In this document: positions 1-9,315 of the stretch, piece by piece
Numbering within the stretch: position 1 is the stretch's first letter
How the letters are laid out: each line of letters opens with the position of its first letter
Assembly (NCBI GenBank): GCA_025331125.1
Contig: JAOALB010000288.1
Location: forward strand, 1-27,353
Origin: Mycogone perniciosa
Lineage: Eukaryota; Ascomycota; Sordariomycetes; Hypocreales; Hypocreaceae
Direction of reading: 5' to 3'
DNA length: 27,353 bases
The notes under the pieces: generated by a model
What the model was told of the DNA's origin: nothing
The model's database searches: none
Seen by the model: the letters and a program-made list of their open reading frames with translations, nothing else
Position numbers and translations under genes: made by a program

Positions 1-657
1 ATCATCGACTCATGGTGGAACGAGCCTGCCATTCTTACCACCATGGACATTACCACGGACGGCTTCGGCATGATGTTGGCATTTGCCGATTCTGTTTGGG
101 TCCCTTTTGTGTACTCTCTCCAGACTCGCTATCTGTCTGTGTATCCCCGCTCACTGGGACCTGTCGGACTGACAGGCGTGCTGTCGCTCATTGCACTTGG
201 GTTCTACATCTTCCGCTCTGCAAACAGTCAGAAGAACGCTTTCCGCACGAACCCCAACGACCCTAGCGTTCCCCACCTCGAGTACATTCAGACCAAGACT
301 GGCAGCAAGCTTCTTACCTCGGGGTGGTGGGGGATTGCTCGCCATATCAACTACCTGGGCGACTGGATTCAATCCTGGCCCTACTCCCTGCCTACCGGTC
401 TGGCCGGTTATCAGATTCTTGCTGCGGGTAGTGCCTCAACCGAGGGAGCTTATGTAATGACTGATGGACGACAGGTAGTCCAGGGCGAGGCGAAGGGCTG
501 GGGCATGCTCGTGACTTATTTCTATATCGTGTACTTTGCCATCCTCTTGATTCACCGGGACCGTCGAGATGATGAGAAGTGCCACCGGAAGTATGGCGAG
601 GATTGGGAGAAGTACAAGAAGATCGTGCGGTGGAGAATTGTGCCTGGAATTTACTAA
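1..657 (+). CDS. ERG24: Delta(14)-sterol reductase, C-terminal part (5' end cut by window edge)
   Basis: The frame is open from base 1 and ends in TAA at 655-657, giving about 218 residues. It is the C-terminal half of C-14 sterol reductase, an ER multi-pass membrane enzyme that uses NADPH to reduce the C14-C15 double bond after lanosterol C14 demethylation in ergosterol synthesis. Family landmarks seen: WWNEPAILTTMDITTDGFG at the left edge, the FADSVWVPFVYSLQTRYL membrane stretch, a GWWGIARHINYLGDW motif, and the C-terminal charged tail with KYGEDWEKYKKIV. The frame runs through the edge without a start, so the ATG at 43 is internal, not the initiator. No intron is visible here. ERG4 (C-24(28) reductase) is a paralogue, but the DITTDGFG region fits ERG24 better. 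It is the only clear core-metabolism gene in the window and marks the conserved side of the region. Confidence 0.93.
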   Translation: MIDSWWNEPAILTTMDITTDGFGMMLAFADSVWVPFVYSLQTRYLSVYPRSLGPVGLTGVLSLIALGFYIFRSANSQKNAFRTNPNDPSVPHLEYIQTKTGSKLLTSGWWGIARHINYLGDWIQSWPYSLPTGLAGYQILAAGSASTEGAYVMTDGRQVVQGEAKGWGMLVTYFYIVYFAILLIHRDRRDDEKCHRKYGEDWEKYKKIVRWRIVPGIY

Positions 658-2779
658 ACACTCGAGTCCGGTCCGATAGAGCGGGGCGTGCGAATGCCCT
701 TGTCGGTTGACTCTTTGGAGAGAGGTGGTTGCTGGATGATGGAAAGCTTCCGCTCGGACAGGTAGCGAGGTTAGACGATATTGATACAAGGGCGGAAATG
801 ACCTGATGAGTGGACTGTGGGCGTGCGGCGGCCATTCGGCGCTTCTTGTAAGTAAAAGAGAGAGAAAAAGATAGTCCGTACGCAATATTAATAATGATGT
901 CAGATTTCTCGGTCACAAGCCGCGGGGAGTGTTTTTGACGGAGATGATCTCTGACGTGGTTGAACTTCTGACTTGGCTGCATGTTGAAAGGCTTGGAAAC
1001 CTAGGTTTTTGCCATGATTTGCGCATGAAGGATGTACTGAGAAGGGCCGAAACTAAGATCTGGAGTGCTGAAGATATGGGGAAGCAATTCTCGGTTGGAG
1101 AGCATGCATGGGTTCTTGGATCTCGAGCGAGTCGGTCTGTTGATCGTGCTGCTCCTAGGGCGTACGAAGTAGAGAGATGGGATGGGAAATAGACGTCGCG
1201 GTTGGTTGACCGTCCGTATGCATGTGGATTCTCGAATGCTTAGAATACATTCTAGAGTGAAAAGGAAAAGTAAAATGTGGAGGAACGGCCGCAAAAGAGG
1301 TTCCCCGTGACCACTTTTTTAATGACCAAAATGATAGATCCTGAACGCTGTGAAGATCGCAATGGTATTGGTGGATTGACAGTGCCTAATGACGGTTTTT
1401 TTTTTCTACGGAGTATTCGTATGGGCGACACTCCCCGATTGTATTTTATGTTTGTTTTAGTGTCTGCGCCGTAAGTGTAGTACTAGCAGTACGTTGGTAA
1501 ACGGCCCGAAGAAAGGTGGCGCTAAATCAGGAGCCGGAGACAAAGGTGAAAAACGATCAGACGGGGTTAGGCAGAAGCGGCTCCATGAATTGGAATTGGG
1601 GACATCAGGGGTAAATGCGGGGGTTAGTCGGGATGGCTGGTGGAAGCTCGGGATTGATACGAGTAGTATGTACGAGTAGTAATTGATATATACGAGTAAT
1701 ACTATTTTGTTGTCGTATTAATACGAGTGCTATGACAATTGGGAGGTCTTGAAGATGGTATGATGCCTCGGATATTCCGTTGACAGAGGCGTGCAGTGCA
1801 GTGGGATAGTCACAATTGGCGAGACCGCAATGCGTGATGAAGGATCGGATGAATGGGCAAAGCTCCACAAAGAGGGTCAGGGCGTCAAGCTTAAGTCCTG
1901 GCCAAGGGCCTTTTTCTCTTCCCCGCTCGTAGACTCGGGAGAGGAAGAGGGGTGTGACGGGAGTTGGGGAGAGACTCCGCGAGTGAAGCAAGCAAGGGTG
2001 GTCAGGGTTGCCTTTACGTATGGAATGCTGTATAGGGTAATTCTTCCATATTGATGTGCTTGTCATGTACGGAGTATGGTTATGGTTGTGTGATGCCAAC
2101 AAGACAAGTCTCTCGGCATTGCATGCGCACAGTTGTGTGAGTACAAGTACAATGCATGTTTGTTGACTCCGTACACACACTCTATTGTTGTTACTCTACT
2201 GTTGTTGCCAGTAATGAGCTAATATTGCTTCGCACGAGTACAGAGGAGGCAATTGATGTTGGGCTGTTAGATATGTATGTACGGAGTATGTATGTATGCA
2301 TTCTCGGCTGTCATGTACGAATTCGAAAGTCCCGCACCAGTTCCAAGAAATGGCGTTGATAATATCGCACACTTTGTTTTGCCCACCTCCATGCCATGCC
2401 CAGGTCTGAGGCATCGCGGTCCAGGAACGATTGCGACGTTGATGGAAGCAATGAAACAATCCATCGTAGATCCGAAACGAGCCATCCTGTTTGATAGGTT
2501 CAAGAGGACAACTGAGCGATGCTGATGGCCTCCATCTCACCCATCACACCCATCACGGACCATCAAGGCCCATTGCAGCCCATGGGGAAAACCCAAAACT
2601 CCCCAAGACTCTCCAGGGCTCCCCCACACTCCGCAAGCGAAGGCATGCATACCCATGTCATGTCCTGATCATGAGGATGAGGGCATCCAGCATGGCTCAT
2701 CGGCCCGTTTCATGGTCATTATCAGGCGAAGATAATATAACCTCGGCTATGATGGAAATGGGCATCCCATTCATATGTC
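658..2779. other. gene-poor spacer between ERG24 and the Uma2-like gene
   Basis: About 2.1 kb between two convergent genes, so it should hold both 3' ends. Short open frames occur on both strands, but none shows a recognisable motif or splice pattern, and I call no gene. Contents worth noting: three exact TACGGAGTA words (1407, 2068, 2280), a cluster of TACGAGTA words at 1658-1729, and short homopolymer runs such as the T-run near 1397-1405. Confidence 0.6.
1658..1729. repeat. cluster of TACGAGTA words
   Basis: TACGAGTA occurs at 1658-1665, 1671-1678 and 1691-1698, with a one-mismatch copy (TACGAGTG) at 1722-1729. Spacing is irregular (13, 20 and 31 bases), so this is a degenerate local repeat, not a clean tandem array. 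No function is implied. Confidence 0.6.
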
Positions 2780-4022
2780 CTAGGTTCTCTTCCTCGGCCG
2801 GAAATCCTCGTCCTCGGCAGCGACCTTGTTCATAGCTCTTTGCTCCTCACTAAGAAACCGAGCCTCGTCTTCAGACTGGATGAAATCGGCTGGGCTGGAT
2901 GATCGTTTGCGTTTCTTCAATATTTTTCTTGACTTGATCCCAACACCCGTCCGTTGTTCCCTTACTTTTTGCAACTGCTCGGCCCGATCGAGAAGTTCTG
3001 CAAGACATCCGTATGTGATAGACAGCGTTATCGACTCTGACACTTCATAAAGTTCGTCCGTAGCAAAGTCACTCAGTCTCAGTAGGAGGTTCTGTGCCTG
3101 ATTCTCATGGGAGCCGTCCGAAGATCGGAATGGCTGCGTAATGCTCAGTAACATCCAGGGTGTGGGTTCAAGATTACATACCTCACACTCGATTTCCCTA
3201 TTCACCCCGAGAGTATCCAGCTCATCACCGTCTTCCCGGTAGAAACATGGCCGCCATAATGATATCGTCGACGCTTTCCCACCATAGTTGATGTCGATCC
3301 CAATCACAGCTTTGATATCCCCATTCGACTCTTGTATATACTGCCATGCCAGCTTGTCTAGGTCTTTCCCGTCCTGGGAGTATGATACCTCCAGTACCAC
3401 CCCAGGATATACGGCTTTCTCATGCTGGAACTGTGCGTCCGGTTGTCTTTGCAATGGAATATCGTCCGTCAGATTATCCGTCAATAGAATACGGGATGAG
3501 CCCCCATTCGCGATCTGGGCTGCGAATTCGCTGGCGGGGCCGCGTTGTTTAGCGATGTGTTGAAGCTGCTCGCGTATTTCGTTTGCGACAAATGTGGAAA
3601 AGAAATCGTGGACCGGGGTAGGCATACGAATGTTGAGAACTCCAATTTCCGGATCGTAGTCGAACCTGTAGTGTTGTCAGCCCTGTGCGATAATGGATCT
3701 CGTAGAAAGCCTACGCCACTTTGTCTTCGACGTATTGATTCAACGATGGGTTGCATTCCAGCTCTTTCATCAGCTGGCGGAATTGCTGCGGTCGTAGCTC
3801 AATCAGTGCTGCTGGAGTAGAGGCGCGAGGCCGATCCCGATAGTTTTGGAAGGCTCTTATCACTGTGTTGGCATCGAAATTCCAGGTTGCCCGTCGTTCA
3901 TCAGATGCAGGGGGGGTCAAAGGGAATTTTCTATATCTCTCCGGCGGCGTCTTCGCATTGAGACCAGTTTCGCAAGAGCTTGGCGAGTCTGAGTCTCTGG
4001 ACGTCAAAGTTGGACTGGCCAT
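2780..4022 (-). CDS. Uma2-like PD-(D/E)XK nuclease-fold protein, fungal expanded family
   Basis: Two exons, 4022-3715 and 3665-2780, joined across a 49-nt intron (3666-3714). The intron has a GTAGGC donor, GCTGACA branch site and CTACAG acceptor. The spliced length is 398 codons including stop. The N-terminus has a Ser/Pro-rich tail with FPLTPPASDER, typical of this fungal family. Then come YVEDKV and FDYDPEIGVLNIRMPTPVHD, followed by the nuclease-like core. The acidic pair of the fold is visible as QPDAQF (about residue 179) and VVLEVSYSQ (about residue 195), with a Lys about eight residues later and then VIGIDINYGG, the layout of bacterial Uma2-type restriction-endonuclease-fold proteins. 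The C-terminus is basic (KSRKILKKRKRSSSP, RPRKRT), probably nuclear-targeting. The ATG at 4022 fits the conserved N-terminus. Nuclease activity is inferred from the fold; the cellular role is unknown. The same-strand ankyrin relic lies directly upstream. Confidence 0.85.
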
Positions 4023-4072
4023 AGTGATGAATTTAGTTGGAGAGGTGTGGGAAACACAAACATGCAGCTATC

Positions 4073-4790
4073 CGTCTGTGGTACCTAGTCGGCCGTCTTC
4101 GGCAAAACGTTCGCCCGATCCAACGTAGCAAGGCAAGAGGTCTGCCCCCCAGGCTGTCCGCTCTGTATCTGCCTAGCTCATACACCTTAGCATCCGGTCT
4201 AATTCTGCCCAAGCTTCCTTGCTCGAATTGCATAGCCCAATCATGGTTAACGGTGGGCTAAACGAAGTCCCAAAGTCCTTCTTGACAACTGCCAGGTACT
4301 TTATCCTATCATCGGTTCCAACGTCGATGTCGTAATCGCCTTTTTCCCAAATGATTTTCACAGCTGGCTTCGATCTTAGTTGATCCGAGGCAATAATCAG
4401 TCCCAGGGGATTTTGTGCTCATACTACAACAATATACTCACCACGGTTCCATCGCTTGAGATCCCGTTCTTCTGCGCCCACAAGGAAATAATCTTTCCGA
4501 AGCTATCTCTGGAACCAGGGTCTGCCCGTTGTGAGATGAGTAGATGTGCGACTTTGTCGTGCCACGCATGGCGGCCTCGAACAACAGCGTCCGTCCATTC
4601 TTATCCGCGAGCCGATGCCACATGAAGTGGTGTCTGCTCACTGGTGTCTAATGCCACCATATCACCACCCATATCGACGCAAACCTTCGCTACCGCAAAG
4701 TGCCCGGAACTCGCTACCCCTCAAACAACCCGACCGTGATCGACAGTCCCAACGATAGCCGTCGCATTAGCTTGATGCAACAATTGTCAG
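4073..4790 (-). pseudogene. ankyrin-repeat protein relic
   Basis: Reading 4790 towards 4073, one frame gives GHFAVAKVCVDMGGDMVALD followed by SEQTPLHVASARG, two clear ankyrin-repeat pieces. A stop then follows. The next repeat continues in another frame (DKNGRTLLFEAAMRG) and a third (HDKVAHLLISQRADPGSRD), so at least two frameshifts are present. An earlier in-frame TGA interrupts the segment upstream of VASSGHFAV. A GTGAGT donor near 4438 and a later CAACTAAG at an exon-like junction suggest an intron before GDYDIDVGTDDRIKYLAVV. That segment continues to EAWAELDRML and then meets TAG. The C-terminal segment (4361-4173) is a separate conserved domain I do not recognise. No continuous product is possible. 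Decayed copy of a multi-copy fungal ankyrin family. Confidence 0.75.
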
Positions 4791-4799
4791 GATGTCGGA

Positions 4800-5860
4800 G
4801 TGGTATGTATGCACTCGTTTAAGACATGTGAATGGGGTGGGACATATATTCTCTGCGTCCTTTCCTTGAGCCTTCGTGTAACGATCAAGATTGGAACGCC
4901 GTCTCTGCTTCGTTTGTTACAATTGCCTCAAGATGCTGAACAAACTCGGTCAATTGTCGTGCTGCAGCAAGGCCTTTCAAGATACTAAAGCTCTTGAGCA
5001 ACTTACTCGCGATTCTACACGCCAGCGTCCCCAGACAGCGCTTCACAAACCCACATCCCTTCTGGACCAGCACCAGAGCGACTCGACTCACCACCTCAAT
5101 TTCAGTACCGCTCAGCGTCCTAGTAGCATAAGATGCTCTTGCGGTAAGAACTTCAGTGGCGAGGATGGTCTTCGACAGCCATATGCTCAATTCGTCGCGT
5201 CGCCGCAAGATGGAGGATTTCTGCGCCGCAGCCGTTAATGTCGAAGTAGAGAGTTCTTTCGGGAATCTTACCAACAATGAAGCGACTGGGTTGAGAAATA
5301 AGCCTGTAGCTTTTGTTTGGGGGTGGGGATTACATAGAGAAAGGGAAAAGGGCGAGTAACAGAAGCAATAAGCTACATCAGAGACACAAGGTGTGGTCAT
5401 CCTCGGGATATTGGTACCCTGATGTTGGTGACTTTCATTCTCTGTGCGACAAGGATTGTGGCCGGTGTGGGCATTATGCGGATAATGTGATATTCTAAAC
5501 CTGTAGAACTACTGATTTCTAGCCTGTGGGTCGAGCGATCACACTCACAAAGGACAGGCTTTACCTCAAAGATATCGAGGGCAGATACGAATAGTTCATG
5601 ACTAGATTGGTGTTGCTATGTTTTCATCTAATAGTCCACTGCCATTGGCTTTGTAACCGAATACCACAAGACCACCCTAAGCTCGGCTCCTCATAGCGCG
5701 GGCAAGCGGGATCTCGTGATAGATGACATGAACCGTGAATAAGCCGACGATTACTCTGCGGGGTTGTGGATCTTGCAATCTACGCAATGTACGGAGTAAT
5801 ACCCAATCCATCCTTTGGCTCGCGTCCGCCCGTCCACTTGCGAGGATTTGATAATACACC
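4800..5860. other. no confident gene; one unexplained minus-strand open frame
   Basis: A minus-strand frame of 171 codons is open over 5400-4885 and is Ala/Leu-rich, but it matches no family I know and lacks clear splice sites. Another minus frame at about 5250-5150 reads ILHLAATRRIEHM, weakly ankyrin-like. This could therefore be a further decayed part of the neighbouring ankyrin gene. The right part (5500-5860) would be the upstream region of the BTB relic and contains TACGGAGTA at 5790. Confidence 0.4.
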
Positions 5861-6836
5861 ATGATCACGTCTCGAGGAGCCCTTGAGCTCGGCCGCTTTA
5901 TGCATTCTGGACAATACTCCGATATGATATTAGTGTGCCGGGGACACGAGTTCAAAGTACACAAAGTAATTGTGTCCACAATCTCCTGTCCTTGTTGCTG
6001 CTGTCCAAGGGGATTTTGAGGTACATAAGAACGCGATCCGGCCAGGCAGACACTAAATCTGGAAAGAGGAGGCAAAGACAGGTGTCTTCAATATAGAGGT
6101 TTTTGAGGCCGAGACAGTGAGGCGGATGGTAGAGTTTCTGTATACCGGGGACTACGGCAATCCGTCTTTACAGAAAAGTGAAGGTTCGACCACATGTCAT
6201 TTCCTAGGCCAGTAGCTTGGTTCTAACAGGTGTTAGCTGTCCATTCGCTTGCTGATACGAAGAGCGATGGTGGTATGCCTCCGCAGACAGCAAGGCCAAT
6301 CCTCCCAGTGCCTAATGACAATAATATAATCCAACATCTACGAGTAAATGCGATTGCGGATTACTACGACATGCAAAAAAACTCACAGAGCTCGCGAATT
6401 CAAAAATCCGGCATGAATATCGAGACAAATGGGATGTACGAGCATTTCTAAACGTGACGAAAGAAGCTCTTAGCATGACTAGCGACAAATCCTTGCATGA
6501 GATGATAGCTGTCGTAGTAAGTTAACAGAATATTAAAGAGTTACTCGACATCGATCAACTTGTTGACTTGGTTAACGACTTCGGTATCGAAATCCTGCGA
6601 AATCACGATCAAAACGTTGAAGCAGTGGAAGGAGAGCTACGCTCAAGATCATGCAGCTCCAGGTGGACCTTGAACATGAGGAAGCCCAACGCAAGCGTAC
6701 AGAAGTCAGGACAGACCCTGTCATTGAGAACATTAGCAAATGTCTCCAAACGCTAATGGAGGGGGGGATATGCAAAAATACCACAATCGTAGCTATTCCT
6801 GTGTTGAGAATATGGCATGCACCAAGTTGGAGAAGA
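5861..6836 (+). pseudogene. BTB/POZ-domain protein relic
   Basis: The start is preserved: ATG at 5861, then LELGRFMHSGQYSDMILVC and HEFKVHKVIVSTISCP, a standard fungal BTB opening. This frame stops at TGA 6017-6019. The next frame carries GDFEVHKNAIRPGRH, a stop, then FEAETVRRMVEFLYTGDYG, the end of the BTB fold. Further on, NAIADYYDMQK and, one frame away, LTELANSKIRHEY with FLNVTKEALSMTSDKSLHEM give the usual C-terminal helical part. LVDLVNDFGIEILRNHDQNV follows, and a decayed Cys-containing tail (YSCVENMACTKLEKR) ends at the repeat fragment at 6837. At least three frameshifts and several stops are present. BTB proteins of this type are often substrate adaptors, but no function remains here. 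Confidence 0.82.
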
Positions 6837-6944
6837 GGATCCTGTCGGATAACGTTGGTCTAGTTGTTGGAAGAAGCAAAAAAAAGGGATATGCAAGGGA
6901 ATTGGTGATCTTACGTGAGGTGAAACAGAACGCGCGTCGTTCTG
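6837..6944 (+). repeat. repeat fragment, copy A of an inverted pair (LTR-like)
   Basis: This 108-bp segment matches the reverse complement of 9144-9248 at roughly 85-90% identity by eye; shared blocks include GTCGGATAACGT and GGTCTAGTTGTTGGAA. It ends in a hairpin: AACAGAACG at 6924-6932, a 5-base loop, and CGTTCTGTT at 6938-6946. It sits exactly between the end of the BTB relic and the stop codon of the minus-strand relic at 6945, so its borders are sharp. Confidence 0.75.
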
Positions 6945-7280
6945 TTATAATATTGCCCTTTGTCGATGTTGTGCCCCAGAAACAAGAGCAATGGAAGGCA
7001 AGCCATACAAAAAATTGAGTTCGGGATTTACCATCTTGTATAGGATTTCGTTAGGCAGAGCATACGCCAACACTCATGAGATGACTTCTGTGGGATTTAG
7101 ATTTGCAGCACTCTGTACAATACCAAATACAAAGTCGCCCATATGAGCTTGGCTCTAGAAGCCATAAATCTTAGCAAACTTGGTAGTGTAGAACGACGCC
7201 ACTTGTCTAAATAGATTTTGCCACTCTCCAATGGGCTTAGAGAAGATTAAGTGAAACAGGCCGCCAAGGTGACTCAAATG
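6945..7280 (-). pseudogene. unidentified coding relic with two internal stops
   Basis: The minus strand from 7280 to 6945 stays in one frame for 112 codons apart from a TAG and a TGA. It reads like protein: LFHLIFSKPIGEWQNLFRQV, ASFYTTKFAKIYGF, MGDFVFGIVQSAANLNPTEV, LAYALPNEILYKMVNPELNF and GLPSIALVSGAQHRQR. The absence of frameshifts, the amphipathic pattern and the coherent composition suggest a decayed gene. I do not recognise the family. A retroelement gag fragment or a fungal membrane-associated protein are both possible. The frame ends exactly where the repeat fragment begins. Confidence 0.5.
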
Positions 7281-7523
7281 CTGACCTCAGACTGACGACC
7301 TTGTTATTTAAAACTTGTGGCAGAAGCCACCAGTGGTTGCAGCGAGCTGAAATGCGGGAAGCCTTCTTCTCCTCATTCTTCGGGCCCCGATCGCTTATAC
7401 ATCGTCCGTGGGGTCTGCCTCTTGTCGACCCACCGCTTCTCGAAGCTTATCATCCTAGTTCAACTGACACAGCGCATCTCCAACCAATCAGTCTTCATCA
7501 ACACACAATCTCCGTAGTAATCA

Positions 7524-7890
7524 ATGGCCAGCACTCTAGTGTACTAACCAGTCCCCATCGGCTCCGCAAGATCGAAGTCCTACGGGAGAAGAATATCGGC
7601 AAGTACCTGCCGCTCTTATAGCCTGTGGTCGTTTGCGACTAGAGCTTAGGGAAATCGCCATTGTTGGAGAGCCTGACAGATTTATCGTGTCCTCGCGGTC
7701 AGGAGCTCTGCACCTGGTACGCAACTCAGATTAGTCATCGTCGTGAAGAGCATTTGCACATCATCAGCATCATTCCTGGACCCCATGCATTGTCAACAGA
7801 AGAGAAGCACCTAAAAATGTACCGTATACAGGTACAATCAACCGCGCAGCTCAATGCTGAGTTCCCAAGTATTTTGGAGAGGGTAAGCTG
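7524..7890 (+). pseudogene. dynamin-like GTPase relic (N-terminal G-domain piece)
   Basis: The ATG at 7524 opens MASTLV, then a stop. One frame away SPHRLRKIEVLREKNIGKYL is the start of a fungal dynamin-family G domain. In the same frame the P-loop area is disrupted: the expected GDQSSGKSS reads CD-stop-SLGKSP, preceded by another TAG at 7619-7621. LLESLTDLSCPRGQELCTWY and ATQISHRREEHLHIISIIPG follow, the switch I region, and then STAQLNAEFPSILERV. A GTAAGC directly after this resembles a splice donor, but no later exon is recognisable. With G1 destroyed and stops present, the copy is dead. The intact family acts in membrane remodelling or Mx-like defence. Confidence 0.8.
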
Positions 7891-8358
7891 TCTGCATGCT
7901 AGACCTGAAGGACTAGGCCCCTACCTCAAAGCAGCTCGGACTTCATGCGCTAATAATGCACGAACTTCGCCTGGCGGTCAGCCGAGCAACATACGGACAC
8001 TTCCATTTGTCAACTATAACACCGTCAAACCCCGGGTGACATGCTCTATTGCACTATCGGCGCGTCGATGGTGGAAGATGTGGAGAGCTGATATTAGGTC
8101 ACCACAATCTGAGGCATGATTCAACTGTCCTCCATGCGGCCCGCAATACCTGCTTTATTCTGAACTACAGTTTAAGGCGATATCGAGCCCGGATCTTCAG
8201 TTAACTTCAAGAAATAAAACTCCGATACCCTTTTCCCATGATTGCTGTCTGACGATTGCAAGTGTCCTGGAGCGAAACGAATTAGAAAGCATGGATGTCA
8301 AGCATTGGCTTTCTATTAGAAACACTATAATATTGTACATCTTATATCAATGGTTCAG
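7891..8358. other. no recognisable gene
   Basis: The dynamin-relic frame stays open to 8119, but the translated sequence past 7890 shows no dynamin motif. From 8120 to 8358 I see AT-rich sequence without motifs. It probably contains decayed downstream parts of the dynamin copy. Confidence 0.4.
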
Positions 8359-9010
8359 TCATTCTTTAACAGCCCCCATGCGCTCGCCAAACTTCTCCTT
8401 TAGAAATGCAATGACCTGCTCATTCCCCCGAAAATGACCTAGCCGAGTTGGACTACCCTCTACTCTTAAGCCCTCCAGCGACCTTGCTCGCGATAAGGCC
8501 ACATAAACTTTGGCCATCTTCGAACACTTGTGTTAGATTAACAACCACTCTGTCTAATGTCATTCCCTGGGATTTGTGGACACTAAGTGCCCAACCTGGT
8601 GCGAGTGGAACCTGGGTTCGAGCTATTACCGAGTATAGCCTCTCATCCCCAAGTAGTAGCATATAGCAATCCGGGTAGATCGTACACTTGGTACCGTTGT
8701 GGAACTGCACGATAGGCCAGCCGCGTCTCTCCGTGCATGTCTCGGCGTATTCTCTAATTTGTGCTTCCTCAAGCAATCCGGATGGGTCTTACCAGTAAAT
8801 TGGGAGATTCTCCAAGGTGACTTGGCGGGGAAGCCCGAAACTATCGCATCGTTCAAACCCAGTGACAATGCCCTGGGCACCATTGCATAGGCCTCTGTCC
8901 AAGTCAATGTTGGTCAACAACACGACTAACGTTCCTTCCTTAAGCTCAAGCCGACGTTCGAAGCTATGATCCCCAAGGGCCCGTAAAAATCCGTCTGGAT
9001 GCTTCTATTG
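8359..9010 (-). pseudogene. PIF1-family helicase relic (C-terminal end)
   Basis: Minus strand from about 9010: DGFLRALGDHSFERRLELKE, then GTLVVLLTNIDLDRGLCNGA and QGIVTGFERCDS. After an in-frame TAA come LLEEAQIREYAETCTERRG and TKCTIYPDCYMLLLGDE. Then ALSVHKSQGMTLDRVVVNL, the diagnostic PIF1/RecD C-terminal helicase motif. At GQ near 8513 the frame shifts by one base, after which VYVALSRARSLEGLRVEG (the last helicase motif) and a tail ending at TGA (8361-8359) are readable. So the 3' end of the gene is preserved with one stop and one frameshift, and everything upstream of about 9010 is missing. The HKSQGMTLDRV wording fits the expanded fungal PIF1-like family better than the single housekeeping mitochondrial/nuclear PIF1. 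Confidence 0.85.
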
Positions 9011-9315
9011 GAAAACACAGTTACGTAGTCAGCTTGTTCACATCACGAAGATAGGGCGCCAGAATTCCACTCAATTGTTCCATATGCTCTCTGTTGTCTC
9101 TCCATCTTCATTGGATTCTCTTCCAGCCATTTTATCATAGACGCAGAACGCCGCGCGTTCTGTTTCCCCTCACGTCAGATCACAGGTTCCCTTGCATACA
9201 CGTTTTTGCTTATTCCAACAACTAGACCGACGTTATCCGACACGATCCGGGTTGATTCCCAAGGGATAAACCGAGGTTCGTGGGTTTATGTTGGCAGAGA
9301 GGTCGGGTCGTGACA
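9011..9315 (-). mobile_element. LTR-like sequence containing repeat copy B
   Basis: 9144-9248 is the inverted partner of the repeat at 6837-6944, including the CAGAACG/CGTTCTG hairpin (9144-9150 and 9156-9162). Read on the minus strand the block starts TGTCACGACCCGACC at 9315, the TG-start and wording common in fungal Gypsy-type LTRs. It truncates the PIF1 relic near 9010. The inner border is approximate, no target-site duplication was found, and no integrase or reverse transcriptase is nearby, so a solo or partial LTR is the best reading. The orientation is not certain. Confidence 0.5.

Noticed and set aside
43..657. ATG at 43 as the true start of the sterol reductase
   Set aside because: The frame is open upstream to base 1 with conserved residues, so the real start is outside the window.
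392..982. Minus-strand open frames opposite the ERG24 end
   Set aside because: They overlap a clear gene antisense, have Ser/Arg-rich composition typical of shadow frames and no domain.
5677..6075. 132-codon minus-strand frame over the BTB relic
   Set aside because: It is antisense to recognisable BTB coding sequence, so a shadow.
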